DNA of 7,888 bases from an uncultured Spartobacteria bacterium (lineage in GTDB: Bacteria; Verrucomicrobiota; Verrucomicrobiae; Chthoniobacterales; UBA6821): NCBI GenBank assembly GCA_903919105.1, contig CAIXGT010000054.1:1-7888 (forward strand), in the 5' to 3' direction. Below are positions 7,033 to 7,888 of this stretch, in pieces (the first letter of the stretch is position 1; each line of letters starts with the position of its first letter). Position numbers and translations under genes: made by a program. Below the pieces are notes generated by a model. It was given only the letters and a program-made list of their open reading frames with translations, did not search any database and was not told the DNA's origin.

Positions 7033-7470
7033 TTAGCGTCGACGCAGGAGCAGTCCTAACACGAGCCCTGCGGCAAAGGTGATGCCGACGGCACGGAAAG
7101 GATTGTCCCGGACATAATCCTCGGCTTGGTTGGCGAGTTCCTCGAACTGGTCGCGGTATTCTAATGCTGCCTCTTCGGCACGATGAGCAACATTGCCATA
7201 ACGGTCGATCGCTTCTTGGGAGAGATCTCCGTACTTGGCTTTGGCTGTCTGGGAAAGATCGGCGTAGGTGGAGCGTGCAGCTTCCCTAAGATCCTTAGCG
7301 GCGGCTTCGATCTCCACTCGTCCGGTTGCGTAGGCCGAGCGGGCGCTAGACTTTGCAACTTCAGCCACTTCGCGGGCAGCCGCGGCGGTGGTCTCAAGGG
7401 CTTTTTTGGCGTGGGCTTGGCTGCTTTCAAGCTTTTCGGAGGCGCTGGAGTGATTCGTGGAGTCAGTCAT
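7033..7470 (-). CDS. DUF883 (YqjD/ElaB-like) tail-anchored membrane protein
   Basis: A 145-residue protein: a long alanine- and glutamate-rich helix (about 10-120) followed by one C-terminal membrane helix beginning DNPFRAVG (122-129) and ending in RRR. This tail is typical of the DUF883/ElaB/YqjD group. In E. coli such proteins are membrane-anchored, made in stationary phase and reported to bind ribosomes; applying that here is inference. Within the helix, tyrosines at 47, 69, 80 and 91 and alanines at 58 and 102 fall every 11 residues, with recurring DLSQ-A units, a hendecad pattern also seen in LEA-like proteins. I chose ATG 7470. The open frame extends upstream to a TTG at 7545, but that would add 25 residues unlike the family. 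It lies 82 bases after the methyltransferase and leads the three-gene envelope set. Confidence 0.9.
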   Translation of the reverse strand: MTDSTNHSSASEKLESSQAHAKKALETTAAAAREVAEVAKSSARSAYATGRVEIEAAAKDLREAARSTYADLSQTAKAKYGDLSQEAIDRYGNVAHRAEEAALEYRDQFEELANQAEDYVRDNPFRAVGITFAAGLVLGLLLRRR

Positions 7471-7552
7471 GGTATTGCGGGGTTGAATAGGATTTGGAAT
7501 GGGGAGTTGTTGATTTAAGAATCGCAGAAGTGAGCTTGTTGGCAAGGCGTCA

Positions 7553-7888
7553 TCAATGCATCACCCTCCATCGGTGGGAGAGTCCGCAAGGGAGCTTTTG
7601 GTGATCCATCGTTCCGATTAACGAGAGTTGCATGGTCTCCACTGAACCGCCGAGGCGGGAAAGGCGTTTCGAGATCATGGATTGGGCAATGTCGTCCAGA
7701 GTGTCGCTGTAGGTATTCAGCAGAAGAAAGAGGGGTTGCTCGGAGAGCGCCTCCTGAGCTGTATCGATCAGGAAGGGAAGATGCTCGGAGAGTTTCCAGA
7801 GTTCACCTTTCTTACCTCGTCCAAAGGAAGGGGGATCCATGATAATGCCTTCATAGCGGTTGCCCCGGCGGATCTCCCGCTGAAGGAA
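7553..7888 (-). CDS. Class I SAM-dependent methyltransferase (COG1092/RlmI-like), N-terminus beyond the window
   Basis: This is the last 111 residues of a larger protein; the frame is open through 7888, so the gene starts outside. It contains IIMDPPSFGRG (about residues 15-25 of the visible part), the DPPS/N motif IV of class I methyltransferases, followed by GELWKL and a leucine-rich helix. This matches the COG1092 group that includes RlmI, the 23S rRNA cytosine-5 methyltransferase, and several unassigned relatives. A strand LFLLLNTYSD follows where RlmI-type enzymes have the next core beta-strand. The cysteine near the end is not in a motif I can assign. With the SAM-binding motif I missing, the substrate cannot be decided, so I give no symbol. 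The gap to the next gene (82 bases) shows no convincing terminator. Confidence 0.85.
   Translation of the reverse strand, partial: FLQREIRRGNRYEGIIMDPPSFGRGKKGELWKLSEHLPFLIDTAQEALSEQPLFLLLNTYSDTLDDIAQSMISKRLSRLGGSVETMQLSLIGTMDHQKLPCGLSHRWRVMH

Noticed and set aside
7471..7545. A TTG start at 7545 for the DUF883-like gene
   Set aside because: The extra 25 residues are rich in Pro, Asn and Gln, unlike the acidic helical start of the family. ATG 7470 starts directly at a typical N-terminus.
7517..7545. A promoter with TTGCCA at 7540-7545 as the -35 element ahead of the envelope module
   Set aside because: The -35 is reasonable, but no -10 hexamer at 16-18 bases matches better than three of six positions. 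A promoter is expected here but I cannot place it.

Overview
The window is a compact stretch of bacterial chromosome. It carries eight protein-coding genes, all transcribed from the minus strand, so the reading order is from high to low coordinates. Coding density is very high: the gaps are 15-82 bases and no gene-free stretch approaches 300 bases. I see no rRNA, tRNA, insertion sequence, phage gene or CRISPR array. The DNA is moderately GC-rich. The mix of a type III pantothenate kinase, a DnaE with an intact PHP metal site, tandem PilT-type ATPases and start codons without Shine-Dalgarno motifs fits a Gram-negative bacterium, perhaps of the Verrucomicrobiota/PVC group. That placement is an inference from general resemblance, because no taxonomic marker gene is present.

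Layout in transcription order. (1) 7888-7553: the C-terminal 111 residues of a COG1092/RlmI-like SAM-dependent methyltransferase, cut by the window edge. (2) 7470-6046: three small envelope genes, namely a DUF883/YqjD-ElaB-like tail-anchored protein, a YqjE/holin-X-like two-helix membrane protein, and an unrecognised one-helix protein in the position YqjK occupies in E. coli. The last two overlap by the four bases ATGA. (3) 6008-3807: two PilT-family type IV pilus retraction ATPases in tandem, 15 bases apart. (4) 3788-3030: coaX, type III pantothenate kinase, the first step of coenzyme A synthesis. (5) 2957-1: dnaE, the replicative DNA polymerase III alpha subunit, of which about 985 N-terminal residues are visible.

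How the genes relate: the two pilus ATPases probably form one transcriptional unit that may run on into coaX (18-base gap) and dnaE (72-base gap). The YqjD/YqjE/third-gene set looks like an inner-membrane stress or stationary-phase module known from proteobacteria, here with unusual extensions. Most of the window is ordinary core genome. The points worth a second look are in the envelope module (an in-frame 9-base tandem repeat, a nine-A tract, an 11-residue helical periodicity and a divergent third gene), with smaller ones in the PilT pair, coaX and dnaE. I found no clear evidence of a wholly new system.
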